From NCBI RefSeq assembly GCF_023073355.1, contig NZ_JADPJI010000005.1, forward strand, positions 1,860,001 through 1,924,000: 64,000 bases of DNA, in the 5' to 3' direction. The stretch comes from Bradyrhizobium sp. 199 (GTDB lineage: Bacteria; Pseudomonadota; Alphaproteobacteria; Rhizobiales; Xanthobacteraceae). A program made the translations under genes and the position numbers. The notes beneath the pieces are model-generated. The model was not told the DNA's origin. It did no database searches and saw nothing but the letters and a program-made list of their open reading frames with translations. Below, in pieces: positions 1-6,782 of this stretch. Position 1 is the stretch's first letter. Each line of letters begins with the position of its first letter.

Positions 1-2
1 TC

Positions 3-509
3 ACCGACATCATCGAGGCCGGCTACGACCTTGCGATCCGCACTGGCGATCTCGACGATCAAACCGGCCTGATCGCGCGGCGCATCGCAAGCCAGCGCAT
101 GGTGGTGTGCGGCGCCCGTTCGTATCTGCGCGCCAACGGCAAGCCGAAGATGCTCGACGATCTCGCCGCGCACGAGGCGATCATCTATCGTCGCTCCGGC
201 CGCGTTCGGCCGTGGCTGTTTCCGCTGGGCAGCCAGCCTCCACGCGAGATCGTGCCGGCCGGCAGGCTGAGGCTCGATGATCTCGAGGCCATCGCCGATG
301 CCGCTACGCAGGGCATGGGGCTCGCTTGGCTGCCCTATTGGCTGGTCCGCGAACGCCTCAACACCGGCACCCTGGTCGGTCTCTTCGGCGGCCAGCCCGA
401 ATTCCTGTACGACTGCCACGCGCTATGGCCACGCTCGCCCCGGATGCTGCCAAAGGTCCGCGCCGCTGTGGACAGCCTCGCCGCCGGCCTGCCGAAGCTC
501 ATGACGTGA
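3..509 (+). CDS. LysR-family regulator, C-terminal part (cut by window edge)
   Basis: This is an open frame running in from the left edge without a start, so only the effector-binding domain is visible (168 residues). The text EAGYDLAIRTG followed by L(I)ARRIASQRMVVCGA matches the core of LysR substrate-binding domains, including the typical 'DLAIR.G' strand and the 'R..VVCGAR.YL' segment. LysR proteins are cytoplasmic DNA-binding regulators that sense a small molecule through this periplasmic-binding-like fold. The helix-turn-helix lies outside the window, so neither target genes nor effector can be inferred. The family assignment is secure. Confidence 0.85.
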   Translation, partial: TDIIEAGYDLAIRTGDLDDQTGLIARRIASQRMVVCGARSYLRANGKPKMLDDLAAHEAIIYRRSGRVRPWLFPLGSQPPREIVPAGRLRLDDLEAIADAATQGMGLAWLPYWLVRERLNTGTLVGLFGGQPEFLYDCHALWPRSPRMLPKVRAAVDSLAAGLPKLMT

Positions 510-634
510 TGCCGCCTCGATCCGCGTTAACCCCCTGTCCACCATCCGGCCCACCGCTTCGCCGGTAACCATTGGAATTAACAGACCCTCAACGCACCCC
601 CGACAAATCTATCAATGTTTCTGGAGATTTCGCC

Positions 635-745
635 GTGGATCTGTTGGTTTTCGAGTTCCTGGGATTGGCATTGGTTGCCATGTGCGTAGTCGTGGTGGCG
701 CTGCCTTGCGCGCGCAAATCCTCGCACAGGATCCGCTACGAATAG
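635..745 (+). CDS. Small single-span membrane protein (36 aa), hypothetical
   Basis: A GTG-started frame of 36 codons with a GGAG ribosome-binding site 8 bases upstream. It begins MDLLVFEFLGLALVAM, continues as a hydrophobic stretch to about residue 24, then has a basic tail (CARKSSHRIRYE), as expected of a single N-terminal transmembrane helix with a cytoplasmic positive end. It sits in the 350-base gap between the LysR fragment and rnd, on the same strand. I do not recognise a family. The RBS, helix and charge distribution are the only support, so it is a plausible but unproven gene. Confidence 0.45.
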   Translation: MDLLVFEFLGLALVAMCVVVVALPCARKSSHRIRYE

Positions 746-783
746 GACTTTCGTCGGAAAAAGCGATTCCGGCGCAAATGCAA

Positions 784-846
784 GGCTCGAATTCGCTTCG
801 AGCCCCTTGACATCACAGCGCTTTCGGCAGAACGGCTGATGTCAAG
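784..846 (+). promoter_or_regulatory. Two consecutive perfect stem-loops in the rnd leader
   Basis: First hairpin at 784-804: arms GGCTCGAA and TTCGAGCC around a 5-base loop. Second at 806-846: arms CTTGACATCA and TGATGTCAAG around 21 bases. Both are perfect and end 15 bases before the rnd start codon. They could be an upstream terminator plus a leader structure, or an operator; there is no U-run after either. Confidence 0.5.
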
Positions 847-861
847 TGTCATGGGCCGTTC

Positions 862-2013
862 ATGGATTTGATTACCACCACCGCTGACCTTGCGGCTGCC
901 TGCAGCCGGCTGGCCAAGCACCCCGTCATTACCGTCGATACCGAGTTCCTGCGCGAGACCACCTACTACCCGCTGTTGTGCGTGGTGCAGATGGCCAGCG
1001 CCGAGGAAGCCATCGTCGTCGACACCCTGGCCGAGGGGATCGACCTCGAGCCGTTCTTCGAGCTGATGGCCAACGAGAGCGTACTGAAGGTCTTTCACGC
1101 CGCCCGCCAGGACATCGAGATCATCTGGCACCAGGCGGGCATCATTCCGCATCCGGTGTTCGACACCCAGGTTGCCGCGATGGTGCTCGGTTACGGCGAC
1201 AGCATCGCCTACGACGCGCTGGTCGAGAAAGTCGCCGGCCACCGCCCGGACAAGACCCACCGCTTCACCGACTGGTCGCGCCGGCCGCTGACCAAGGAGC
1301 AGATGCACTACGCGGTGTCCGACGTCACGCACCTGCGCGACGTGTTCGCCGCGCTCGACGCCGACCTCAAGAAGCGCCGCCGCAGCGAATGGGTATCCAT
1401 CGAGATGGAGGTCCTGACCTCCCCCAAGACCTACGACTTCCACCCCGAGCGCGCCTGGGAGCGGCTGAAGACGCGGGTGCGCAAGCCGAAGGATCTCGCG
1501 GTGCTGATGGAGGTCGCCGCCTGGCGCGAGCAGGAAGCCCAGAGCCGTGACGTGCCGCGTGGCCGCGTGCTGCGCGACGAGGCGGTCACCGACATCGCGA
1601 CCCACGCGCCTACCACGTTGGAGAAACTCGCCCATCTTCGCTCGGTGCCGAAGGGGTTCGAGAAGTCCAAATGGGGTGCGGACATCGTGGCCGCAGTCGA
1701 GCGCGGGCTGGCTCGGGATTTTGCGACGCTGCCGAAGTTGGAGAAGCCGCGCAACAACAACAATGGCGCCGCCATCGTCGAGCTGCTGAAGGTGCTGCTG
1801 CGCATGACGGCCGAGCGCCACGCCGTCGCCAGCAAGGTGATCGCGACCGTCGACGACCTCGAAGAGATCGCAGCCGACGACGAGGCAGACGTTCCCGCCC
1901 TGCGCGGCTGGCGCCGCGAGCTGTTCGGCGATGCCGCGCTGAAGCTGAAGCGGGGCGAGCTGGCGCTGGCGATCGAGAAAGGCCGCGTGATCGGGGTTCA
2001 GCGGGCGGAATAG
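862..2013 (+). CDS. rnd: Ribonuclease D
   Basis: Predicted 3'-5' exoribonuclease of 383 residues that trims tRNA and other stable RNA 3' ends in the cytoplasm. The N-terminal DEDDy exonuclease domain shows its metal ligands in order: DTEF (about residues 22-25, motif Exo I), HAARQD (Exo II) and YAVSDVTHL (Exo III, with the catalytic Tyr and Asp). An HRDC-type RNA-binding domain follows from about residue 210. Length matches bacterial RNase D. The ATG at 862 follows MGRS-type upstream codons but gives the canonical N-terminus [10 protein letters not shown]. The leader carries two strong hairpins. The gene stands alone on its strand and faces the aminotransferase gene tail to tail. Confidence 0.95.
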   Translation: MDLITTTADLAAACSRLAKHPVITVDTEFLRETTYYPLLCVVQMASAEEAIVVDTLAEGIDLEPFFELMANESVLKVFHAARQDIEIIWHQAGIIPHPVFDTQVAAMVLGYGDSIAYDALVEKVAGHRPDKTHRFTDWSRRPLTKEQMHYAVSDVTHLRDVFAALDADLKKRRRSEWVSIEMEVLTSPKTYDFHPERAWERLKTRVRKPKDLAVLMEVAAWREQEAQSRDVPRGRVLRDEAVTDIATHAPTTLEKLAHLRSVPKGFEKSKWGADIVAAVERGLARDFATLPKLEKPRNNNNGAAIVELLKVLLRMTAERHAVASKVIATVDDLEEIAADDEADVPALRGWRRELFGDAALKLKRGELALAIEKGRVIGVQRAE

Positions 2014-2031
2014 TTCCCGCTTCCTCCCAGA

Positions 2032-2061
2032 GTGTCGTCCCGGCGAAGGCTGGGACGACAC
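2032..2061. repeat. Palindromic intergenic repeat / possible terminator
   Basis: Perfect 10-bp arms GTGTCGTCCC and GGGACGACAC around a 10-base loop, between the convergent rnd and aminotransferase genes. The 'GTCGTCCCGGCGAAGGC' text resembles a palindromic intergenic repeat I know from Bradyrhizobium genomes (from memory). It may also end transcription from either side. A second 16-bp palindrome (CTTACGCCGGCGTAAG, 2103-2118) overlaps the aminotransferase stop codon. Confidence 0.6.
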
Positions 2062-2103
2062 CGAGAGTGTGGTGGGCCGCTCCGTTCGCGATGAACGCCG
2101 GCC

Positions 2104-3486
2104 TTACGCCGGCGTAAGCTTCGCGACCTCGCCCTTCATGTCGTCCAGCACGCCCGTGATCGCGGCGACCAGATCGTCGATCTGGGCCTTGGTGACGATC
2201 AGCGGCGGGCAGATGGCGATGGCGTCCAGCATGTTGCGCGAGATCACGCCGCGCTCCTGGAGCATGCGGCTGGCGATGCCGCCGACCGCGCCCGGTGTCG
2301 CGGCCGCGCTCTTGCGGCCCTTGTCGAGCACGAGCTCGATCGCCGCGATCATGCCGACGCCGCGGACCTCGCCGACCAGCGGATGGCTGGTGAGTTCGCG
2401 CAAGCGGCCCTGCATGTAGCCGCCGAGTTCGGCCGCATGCGCGACCAGGCCGCGCTCTTCGATGATCTTGAGGTTTTCCAGCGCAATCGCCGACCCGACC
2501 GGATGGCCGCCAGCGGTGAAGCCGTGGCCGAGCACGCCGATCTTGTTGCTCTCGTCCGCGATCGGCTCGAACATGCGCTCGTTCAGCAGGATCGCCGACA
2601 GCGGGAAATAGCTCGAGGTGATCTGCTTGGAGACCACGATCGCATCGGGCTTGATGCCGTAGGTCTCGCAGCCGAACATTTTGCCGGTGCGGCCGAAGCC
2701 GCAGATCACTTCGTCGGCGACCAGCAGGATGTCGTACTTGTTCAAGACCTTCTGGATTTTGTCCCAATAGGTCGCCGGCGGCACGATGACGCCGCCCGCG
2801 CCCATCACCGGCTCGCCGAAGAACGCCGCGATGGTGTCAGGGCCTTCCTTCTGGATCAGCGCGTCGAGCTCCTCCGCCCGGCGCGTCGCAAACGCCTCCT
2901 CGCTTTCGCCGGCGGCGCCGTCCTTGTAGAAATGCGGCGAGCCCGTGTGCAGGATGTTCGGCAGCGGCAGGTCGAACGAACGGTGGTTGTTCGGCAGGCC
3001 CGTGAGGCTGGCGGAGGCAATGGTGACGCCGTGATAGGCGCGCATGCGGCTTATCACTTTCTTGCGCTGGGGCTGGCCGAGCGTGTTGGAGCGATAGGCA
3101 ATCAGCTTCAACACGGTGTCGTTGGCTTCCGAGCCGGAATTGGTGAAGAACACCTTGCTCATCGGCACGGGCGCGAGCGCGACCAGCTTCTCGGCGAGGT
3201 CGATCGAGGGCCCGTGCGATTTGGCGGAAAACGTGTGATAGAACGGCAGCGCCTGCATCTGCTTGTGCGCGGCCTCGACCAGTCGCTTCTCGTTGAAGCC
3301 GAGCCCAACGCTCCACAGGCCGGCCATCGCCTCGAAATAGCGCTTGCCCGACGCATCGAAGACGTAAGGACCATCACCGCGTTCGATCACCAGCGGACCG
3401 GCCTGCTGATGCGTACGCGCGTTGGTGTAGGGATGGAGCTGATAGGCCACATCCCGGGCCTCTTGCGAATTGGGCAGCATGGACAT
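2104..3486 (-). CDS. Class III PLP-dependent aminotransferase
   Basis: A 460-residue fold-type I aminotransferase of the omega-amino acid/beta-alanine:pyruvate type. Visible landmarks are the cofactor loop SGSEAND (about 117-123), YHG (151-153) for ring stacking, the ADEVICGFGRTG segment with the PLP-pyridine Asp (258), and the Schiff-base lysine in VVSKQITSSY (Lys287). Length and motif order fit the family, which moves an amino group from an omega-amine or beta-amino acid to pyruvate or a keto acid. The substrate cannot be read from sequence. The gene is alone on its strand; the nearest leftward gene upstream is the small ORF at 3652. Confidence 0.88.
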   Translation of the reverse strand: MSMLPNSQEARDVAYQLHPYTNARTHQQAGPLVIERGDGPYVFDASGKRYFEAMAGLWSVGLGFNEKRLVEAAHKQMQALPFYHTFSAKSHGPSIDLAEKLVALAPVPMSKVFFTNSGSEANDTVLKLIAYRSNTLGQPQRKKVISRMRAYHGVTIASASLTGLPNNHRSFDLPLPNILHTGSPHFYKDGAAGESEEAFATRRAEELDALIQKEGPDTIAAFFGEPVMGAGGVIVPPATYWDKIQKVLNKYDILLVADEVICGFGRTGKMFGCETYGIKPDAIVVSKQITSSYFPLSAILLNERMFEPIADESNKIGVLGHGFTAGGHPVGSAIALENLKIIEERGLVAHAAELGGYMQGRLRELTSHPLVGEVRGVGMIAAIELVLDKGRKSAAATPGAVGGIASRMLQERGVISRNMLDAIAICPPLIVTKAQIDDLVAAITGVLDDMKGEVAKLTPA

Positions 3487-3651
3487 TTGCGAAGATCCTT
3501 GAAAGCGTCACGTCGCGGGCATAGCCGGCGTCATCACTCGATGATCAAGCACCTTGGCTATTGCGACAGCGCCAAGCTTGCAACGCCAATTCGTCGGCAG
3601 CAAGCGCCGAGCAGCGTTGCACAAAGCCGCATGTCGGGATTGCGCAAGCTC

Positions 3652-3819
3652 TCACGCCCCGTCGTCGTGCCCATCATCGGCACCGGCAGCGGCTTCCCTC
3701 ACCTCCACCAGCGCCATCGAGAGCAGATAGACCGTCGTCGGCAGACCCAGCCTGCGCGCCGTCTCGGCGGCATGCGACAGATCGCTCGCCAAGTCCGTGA
3801 GCTCGTCTCCCCGTGACAA
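3652..3819 (-). CDS. Small conserved-looking protein (55 aa), hypothetical
   Basis: A 55-codon frame with a TTG start preceded by GGTGAG; an in-frame TAG further upstream rules out a much longer protein. The product reads MSRGDELTDLASDLSHAAE, then ARRLGLPTTVYLLSMALVEV and an acidic end (GADDGHDDGA). It is an amphipathic helical protein with no signal peptide. I believe similar short proteins with a 'LPTTVYLLSMALVEV' core occur widely in Bradyrhizobium, but that is from memory. It starts 31 bases after the isochorismatase-like gene on the same strand, so it may be the last gene of that operon. Function unknown. Confidence 0.55.
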   Translation of the reverse strand: MSRGDELTDLASDLSHAAETARRLGLPTTVYLLSMALVEVREAAAGADDGHDDGA

Positions 3820-3849
3820 TCTCTCACCCCATCCGCCGGTCGCGGCCGC

Positions 3850-4413
3850 CTACACCGCAACGGCGCCGCTGGTTCTGATCAGTTCGGCGCTGGATTGGAT
3901 TGTAGCAAAGTTCCCGATGACATTCACTACCGCATGCTTGTAGGCGGCGGCATCGCCCGTACCTGGCTGCCGGCAAGCCACGGCGTCAGTCACCAGATGA
4001 TAGCGATGGCTGCGGTGAAACCCGTCCAGGGCGGTGGCCAGAATGGTCTCGTCCAGGGAAAAACCGATCAGAATGCAGCGCATGGCGCGGATATTGGACA
4101 TGTAGTCCACAAACCGCGCCGAGCTGTAGGCGGACGGCAGCGGGTGCTCGAACGTCATCTCTCCCGGCCGCGGCTTGGTCCCGTCGATCCAATCGGTCAG
4201 CCTGGATGCCGGATTGAACCAGGCGGCCTGCGCGATGCGCTTCAGATGCATCACTGGCCACAGATTGCCGCGCCACAGCGTCAGCAGTTCCAGGCAACGC
4301 GCCGTGGCGTCATCCCCGTCGAGGATGACGTGGCGGCGCCCCGGGGTCAGGTATTCGACCTGGAGATCCGCGCAGACCAGAATCGGCGGATCATCGTGGA
4401 TGGAAGCCAGCAT
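3850..4413 (-). CDS. Isochorismatase-like (cysteine hydrolase fold) protein, probable pseudoenzyme
   Basis: A 187-residue protein with the isochorismatase-like fold: VCADLQVEY carries the conserved Asp (16), GEMTFEHPLPSAY sits where the Lys strand should be, and CILIGFSLDETILATALDG is the strand-turn that normally ends in the nucleophilic cysteine (VxTDVCVLATA in relatives). Here the cysteine position is Thr123 and the lysine position appears to be Glu/His, so only one of the three catalytic residues remains. The rest of the fold (ALDGFHRSHRYHLVTDAVA) is intact, suggesting a maintained binding or structural role rather than decay. It lies 25 bases downstream of the second GNAT gene, same strand, probably one operon. 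Confidence 0.75.
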   Translation of the reverse strand: MLASIHDDPPILVCADLQVEYLTPGRRHVILDGDDATARCLELLTLWRGNLWPVMHLKRIAQAAWFNPASRLTDWIDGTKPRPGEMTFEHPLPSAYSSARFVDYMSNIRAMRCILIGFSLDETILATALDGFHRSHRYHLVTDAVACRQPGTGDAAAYKHAVVNVIGNFATIQSSAELIRTSGAVAV

Positions 4414-4438
4414 CGTGTTGCGCAGAGCTAAACTAATT

Positions 4439-5059
4439 TCAGCGGCCGGCGAGCGCGAGGTCCCGCAGCGGTGAAGACACCGCCCGCCCTGCCGAGGCGT
4501 CGAGCACGCCCGGCCGGTCCCAATCGCCCTCGGGACGGATGATCACATACGGATCGCTGTCCAGCGTGATCGCGTCCGGGCCCGGCTCGATCTCCAGCAG
4601 CATTTCCGTGTAGGAAAAATCCGAGAAGGTGATCTTGCGATTGTGGCCGAGCGGCTTGGCGCCGAAATGGGCCCAGAAATCGACCAGCCTGTCCTGCGCC
4701 TGGCCGTAGATCTTGCGAAAGCCCTTGCGCTTCACGTAGTCGACGCTGGCCTGCACCAGCTTGAAGGAGACGCGCGAGCGCCGGAATTGGTGACGCACCG
4801 CGAGCCGCTCCACCTTGGCGAAATCGCCGAAGAAGCGCACTCGCAGGCAGCCCGCGGGCTGGTTGCCGACGAATCCGATGAAGTGCGCCGCGACCATATC
4901 GTTACCGTCGAACTCCTCCTCGAACGGACAATCCTGCTCGGCGAGATAGACCGCGGAGCGGATGGCTGTGACCAACATGAGATCGTTGGGGTCGCGGGCG
5001 AGGCGGATGTTGATGGCGCGGGAACAGGGCTTGGCGACAGGAATCCTAGTACCGTGCAT
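4439..5059 (-). CDS. GNAT-family acyltransferase (second of a pair)
   Basis: Start placed at the ATG encoding MHGTRIPVAKP because AAGGAG lies just upstream; this gives 206 residues. The middle is a GNAT fold: GFVGNQPAGCLRVRFF (beta2-beta3), AKVERLAVRHQFRRSRVSFKL (beta4 and acyl-CoA pyrophosphate loop, with R..R.RV in place of the usual Q/RxxGxG/A), and FRKIYGQAQDRLVDFWAHFG. An acetyl- or acyl-CoA donor is expected; the acceptor is unknown. It overlaps the preceding GNAT gene by 14 bases (5046-5059), implying translational coupling, and is followed by the isochorismatase-like gene. The C-terminal 45 residues beyond the fold are not recognised. Confidence 0.75.
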   Translation of the reverse strand: MHGTRIPVAKPCSRAINIRLARDPNDLMLVTAIRSAVYLAEQDCPFEEEFDGNDMVAAHFIGFVGNQPAGCLRVRFFGDFAKVERLAVRHQFRRSRVSFKLVQASVDYVKRKGFRKIYGQAQDRLVDFWAHFGAKPLGHNRKITFSDFSYTEMLLEIEPGPDAITLDSDPYVIIRPEGDWDRPGVLDASAGRAVSSPLRDLALAGR

Positions 5060-5663
5060 CTGCAAAACTCCTTGCTTGGATGATCGCGCCCGGCATGCGC
5101 ATCGGCTGCCGATGCCAGGGCCGCTCATAGCACCACAGATCGGGCTGGAAGCTCGGGACCGGCGCAAAGCCGGTCGCCTTCATGATGTCTCGTCCGGCCA
5201 CCGTTGATGGCTGCGCATAGCAATCCGCATTGCGAAATCTTACTTGCCGCAGATGCGCCGCAGCCTTGCCGAGCCCGGCGATGCCGCGCCCCGTGGCCGC
5301 GATCGCCCAGATGTAGATGGCGGCGACGTCTTCCTTCGCGGAAGCGAGATAGTGCGTCTCGGGCGCAGTGAGGCAGAGATCGTCGAGCAGCAGCGCGTCG
5401 TGCCCGCGGTCATTGAGAAACAGGAAGGCCATGCCACCGACGAGAAGGCGGTTCCGGTTGAACGTCAGGATACTCTGGGGATCGAACGTGAAATATCGCG
5501 CAAGCTCGGCTGTTCCGATCCGCACACCCGGCACCAGCCGGTGCGCCATCTGCGAAAGCGCGGCAATTTCGGAAAAGTGCGCGCAGCGGACGTCGACATC
5601 CGGGCTCAGCGGCAAGGCATCGAAATCATGCCTTGCGGCAAACGAGCCCCTTTCCATACCCAT
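5046..5663 (-). CDS. GNAT-like acyltransferase (first of a pair)
   Basis: A 205-residue protein, first gene of the leftward cluster and divergent from the LysR gene. The core LTFNRNRLLVGGMAFLFLN, then DALLLDDLCLTAPETHYLA, AIYIWAIAATGRGIAGLGKA and NADCYAQPSTVAGRDIMKATGF, reads like a GNAT domain (cofactor loop around GRGIAGLG, final MKATGFAPV). Similarity is weaker than for its partner and the acyl donor is uncertain. No signal peptide or membrane segment is seen. The two GNAT-type proteins overlap by 14 bases, so they may act as a heteromer or in sequence on one substrate. Function not known. Confidence 0.65.
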   Translation of the reverse strand: MGMERGSFAARHDFDALPLSPDVDVRCAHFSEIAALSQMAHRLVPGVRIGTAELARYFTFDPQSILTFNRNRLLVGGMAFLFLNDRGHDALLLDDLCLTAPETHYLASAKEDVAAIYIWAIAATGRGIAGLGKAAAHLRQVRFRNADCYAQPSTVAGRDIMKATGFAPVPSFQPDLWCYERPWHRQPMRMPGAIIQARSFADARY

Positions 5664-5733
5664 ATCGCGCCTCTATCTTTCGAGGCTTTCGTGCCCCGCT
5701 ATGCCATGAGCTTAGCGGCTGGGGATCAGGAGT

Positions 5734-6774
5734 ATGCAACAGTTATTGCACCGGGGTGCTGCGACGATGCAGCACCGTGAAGAAGCCCTGGATACGTCCT
5801 GGGACGATTTGAAACTGTTTTTAGCGTGCGCAAAGTATAAAAGTTTTCGCAATGCCGCCGAAGAGCTCGGGCTGATTTCCACCACGTTGATGCGCCGGAT
5901 CGACCGGCTCGAAGAGAGCATCGGCTGCAAGCTGTTCCTGCGCGACCAGAGCGGCCTCACGCTCAGCGATGAAGGCACCGCGATGATCGCCGACGTCGCG
6001 CATATGGAGCGTCACGCCTTCAACGTCTTTCGCCGCGCCTCGCGATCGTCGAACGACACTTCGGGCACGGTGCGCGTCGCGGTGACGGAAGGCCCTGGCA
6101 ATTTCTGGATCCTGCCGCGACTGATCGACTTCCAGAAGACCTACCGCAGGATCACCGTCGATTTGCGCTGTGCGATGGAGCAGGCCGACGTCGCGCGGCT
6201 TGAATCGGACATCGCGATCCAGCTGGAGCCGCCGACCAATCCCGACCTGATCGTCGCCAAGCTGGGCCGCCTGCACATCTATCCCTTCGTCTCCAAGGAG
6301 TACGAAAACCTCTATGGTGTGCCGGCGACCCTGGCGGAGCTGACGAACCACCGCATCATCAAGCAGAGCGCGCCGCAGGTCGACGACGGCGCCTACGCCC
6401 GTGTGCTCGGACTGAAGTCGCTCGAGGGCATCGTCGGGATCAAGACCAATTCATCGGTCGGCGTGCTCTATGCCGTCGAGCGCGGTGCAGGCATCGGCTT
6501 CCTGCCGACGGTCTCGATCGCGCTCGGCGCGCCGCTCGTTGCCGTCGATCTCGGCGTCAGCCATCATGCCGATCTCTGGCTCACCTATCACAAGGAATTC
6601 CGCACCTCCGAGCGCCACAAGATCGTGGTCGACTGGCTGAAGAAGATCTTCGATCCCAAGACCTATCCCTGCTTCCGCGACGAGTTCATCCACCCGAATG
6701 CATTGGTGCCGATGATGACGGCGGCGCGCGAGGGGTTTGGATTGACGGGCTTCGTCGCAGCGACGCCGGCGTAA
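5734..6774 (+). CDS. LysR-family transcriptional regulator
   Basis: A 346-residue (335 from the second ATG) LysR regulator. The winged HTH is clear at WDDLKLFLACAKYKSFRNAA followed by MRRIDRLEESIGCKLFLRD; the effector domain follows from about residue 100. The ATG at 5734 has AGGAG only one base away, while the ATG at 5767 falls within a perfect inverted repeat, so the start is unsettled; most LysR proteins begin about ten residues before the WDDL segment, which favours 5767. It is divergent from the GNAT/isochorismatase-like operon, the usual arrangement for a LysR regulator and its target. The effector is unknown. Confidence 0.9.
   Translation: MQQLLHRGAATMQHREEALDTSWDDLKLFLACAKYKSFRNAAEELGLISTTLMRRIDRLEESIGCKLFLRDQSGLTLSDEGTAMIADVAHMERHAFNVFRRASRSSNDTSGTVRVAVTEGPGNFWILPRLIDFQKTYRRITVDLRCAMEQADVARLESDIAIQLEPPTNPDLIVAKLGRLHIYPFVSKEYENLYGVPATLAELTNHRIIKQSAPQVDDGAYARVLGLKSLEGIVGIKTNSSVGVLYAVERGAGIGFLPTVSIALGAPLVAVDLGVSHHADLWLTYHKEFRTSERHKIVVDWLKKIFDPKTYPCFRDEFIHPNALVPMMTAAREGFGLTGFVAATPA
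5735..5776. promoter_or_regulatory. Pair of inverted repeats in the LysR/GNAT divergent region
   Basis: TGCAA-N6-TTGCA at 5735-5750 and a perfect GGTGCTGC-N6-GCAGCACC at 5755-5776. Both lie between the 5734 and the functional part of the LysR gene, on the side facing the GNAT operon. If translation starts at 5767 the first dyad is untranslated and could be the LysR operator for both genes. Confidence 0.45.
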
Positions 6775-6782
6775 GGTTCAGC

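Noticed and set aside
736..2061. Long open frame on the minus strand, 441 codons, across rnd
   Set aside because: Antisense to the well-supported RNase D gene; composition rich in Arg, His and Gln with no recognisable domain, which is the expected shadow of a GC-rich gene.
2383..3816. 477-codon plus-strand frame across the aminotransferase
   Set aside because: Antisense to a class III aminotransferase with all its motifs; the translation has the low-diversity pattern of a shadow.
4439..5167. Longer 242-residue version of the second GNAT
   Set aside because: The first 36 codons lie inside the preceding GNAT gene in another frame; AAGGAG just upstream of the ATG at 5059 fits the shorter protein.
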